DNA of 64,000 nt from DASPWW01 sp963841715 (GTDB taxonomy: Bacteria; Actinomycetota; Thermoleophilia; Solirubrobacterales; 70-9), in assembly GCA_963841715.1 (NCBI GenBank), contig CAWJDP010000001.1, positions 558,001 to 622,000 on the forward strand. The letters are read 5' to 3'. Of the stretch, positions 63,205 to 64,000 are shown one piece after another (the first letter of the stretch is position 1; every line of letters starts with the position of its first letter). The notes beneath the pieces are model-generated. The model had not been told where the DNA came from and made no database searches. It saw nothing but the letters and a program-made list of their open reading frames with translations. A program made the translations under genes and the position numbers.

Positions 63205-64000
63205 ATGGACCTACGCGAATGGATGCCCTTCGGGCGCGGCGATCGCGACGGGGACCTGGAGCGGGGCGGGGCGGATGGCGACGTAGCCGGGGGAGCTGGC
63301 GGCGACGAAGCCGGACGGAATCTTGAGCATGGAGACGGGATCGCCCCGCCGGCGCCCCCCGCGGCAGAGCCGGCCGGGGCCGACGGCGGCCTCGCCGACG
63401 AGCTGCGGGCGCGCCGCGAGGAGATCGCACGGATGGAGGAGCACGCGCTCCGCGAGGCCGCGTCTATCGAGGCCCGGCTGGCGGACCTCGACCGGCGCCG
63501 CCAGGCGCTCGACGACCGTGAGCGCAACCTCGACCGCCAGGCCGAGGAGGTGAAGCGGACGAAGCAGGTTCAGCGCCGCGAGCTCGAGCAGCTCTCGGGG
63601 CTGACCGTCGCGCAGGCGAAGCAGATCCTGCTCAAGGAGGTCGAGGAGGAGGCGCGGCGCCAGGCCGGCCTGTCGCTGCACCAGATCGACGAGGAGACTC
63701 AGCGCGAGGCCGACCGCCGGGCGCGAAACGTGCTCTCGATCGCTATGCAGCGGCTCGCCGCGACCCACGCGAGCGAGTCGACGACGCGCATGGTCGAGCT
63801 CCCGAACGAACAGATGAAGGGCCGAATCATCGGCCGCGACGGCCGCAACATCCGCACACTGGAGAACATCACCGGCGTCGACCTGATCATCGACGAGACG
63901 CCGAACGCGGTCGTCCTGTCGAGCTTCGACGGCGTTCGGCGCGAGGTCGCGCGGCTGACGCTTGAGAAGCTGATCGCCGACGGAAGGATCACGCCGGCGC
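63205..64000 (+). CDS. rny: Ribonuclease Y, 3' end off the window, no N-terminal membrane anchor
   Basis: Endoribonuclease starting mRNA decay; 265 residues visible. In place of the usual N-terminal membrane helix there is a soluble Gly/Asp-rich segment (MDLREWMPFGRGDRDGD to about residue 65). A long coiled coil follows (ELRARREEIARMEEHAL, RRRQALDDRERNLDRQAEEV) with the family segment LSGLTVAQAKQILL, then the KH domain (LPNEQMKGRIIGRDGRNIRTLENITGVDL). The HD catalytic domain lies beyond the edge. The frame is open to 64000. Confidence 0.94.
   Translation, partial: MDLREWMPFGRGDRDGDLERGGADGDVAGGAGGDEAGRNLEHGDGIAPPAPPAAEPAGADGGLADELRARREEIARMEEHALREAASIEARLADLDRRRQALDDRERNLDRQAEEVKRTKQVQRRELEQLSGLTVAQAKQILLKEVEEEARRQAGLSLHQIDEETQREADRRARNVLSIAMQRLAATHASESTTRMVELPNEQMKGRIIGRDGRNIRTLENITGVDLIIDETPNAVVLSSFDGVRREVARLTLEKLIADGRITPA

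Overview
The window is a GC-rich (about 70 percent by eye), densely coded bacterial chromosome segment. The gene content points to Actinobacteriota, most likely the class Thermoleophilia (Solirubrobacterales/Gaiellales-like). Reasons: an actinobacterial-type integration host factor (mIHF) sits before gmk and rpoZ; a CysO-type sulfur carrier follows threonine synthase; the pyr operon has the actinobacterial order; many GTG/TTG starts and apparently leaderless promoters occur; and an exported protein has the short, Ala/Val-rich leader I associate with that class. Nothing looks like a phage, plasmid, transposon or CRISPR locus. The content is mostly core metabolism and information processing with a few accessory insertions.

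Layout. 0-9.2 kb: 3' part of a bifunctional (p)ppGpp synthetase gene, a family-2 glycosyltransferase and a small membrane protein. These face a leftward block of two HIT proteins, a lipid kinase-like protein, an MBL-fold hydrolase, a phosphomannomutase, an M23 peptidase and CorA. 9.2-14.8 kb: a consensus promoter and SAM-I riboswitch driving thrC-cysO, then a damaged sugar-nucleotide pair, an unknown protein, a BBE-type FAD oxidoreductase and tRNA-Arg(CCG). 14.9-25.5 kb: rnz, then pyrR-pyrB-pyrC-isochorismatase-carA-carB-pyrK-pyrD with a PyrR-binding leader; pyrF is not in the window. 25.5-29 kb: mihF-gmk-rpoZ-coaBC, a TPR protein, dtd and a small membrane protein. 29-43 kb: the translation/RNA block rimP-nusA-infB-(exported protein, opposite strand)-DUF503-rbfA-nrnA-truB-ribF-rpsO-(two thiol-redox genes)-pnp-M16 peptidase. 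43-48 kb: dapB, amidase, dapA, rnj. 48-50.2 kb: a leftward two-component system. 50.3-64 kb: ftsK, rodZ, cinA, a 5.5 kb accessory block (two alpha/beta hydrolases and a PepSY/response-regulator/kinase/lipoprotein cassette), then thpR-recA-recX and rny, which runs off the right edge.

How the genes work together. The pyr cluster holds all of de novo UMP synthesis except pyrE and pyrF and looks translationally controlled by PyrR. The thrC-cysO pair links methionine/SAM status to threonine synthesis and sulfur transfer. RNase J, RNase Y, PNPase and NrnA form most of an RNA-decay set. The PepSY-RR-HK-lipoprotein cassette shares an 11-bp-period direct repeat at its promoters and looks like a self-contained envelope-sensing regulon.

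Sequence quality. Between about 9.6 and 24.6 kb I find seven apparent frameshifts, several in genes expected to be essential (thrC, pyrK, pyrD). Two genes near 26 kb (gmk, coaBC), and perhaps the M23 peptidase, have no ATG/GTG/TTG at the expected start. No comparable damage is seen from 28 to 64 kb. Assembly error is the simplest explanation for the frameshifts, but the near-cognate starts could be real.
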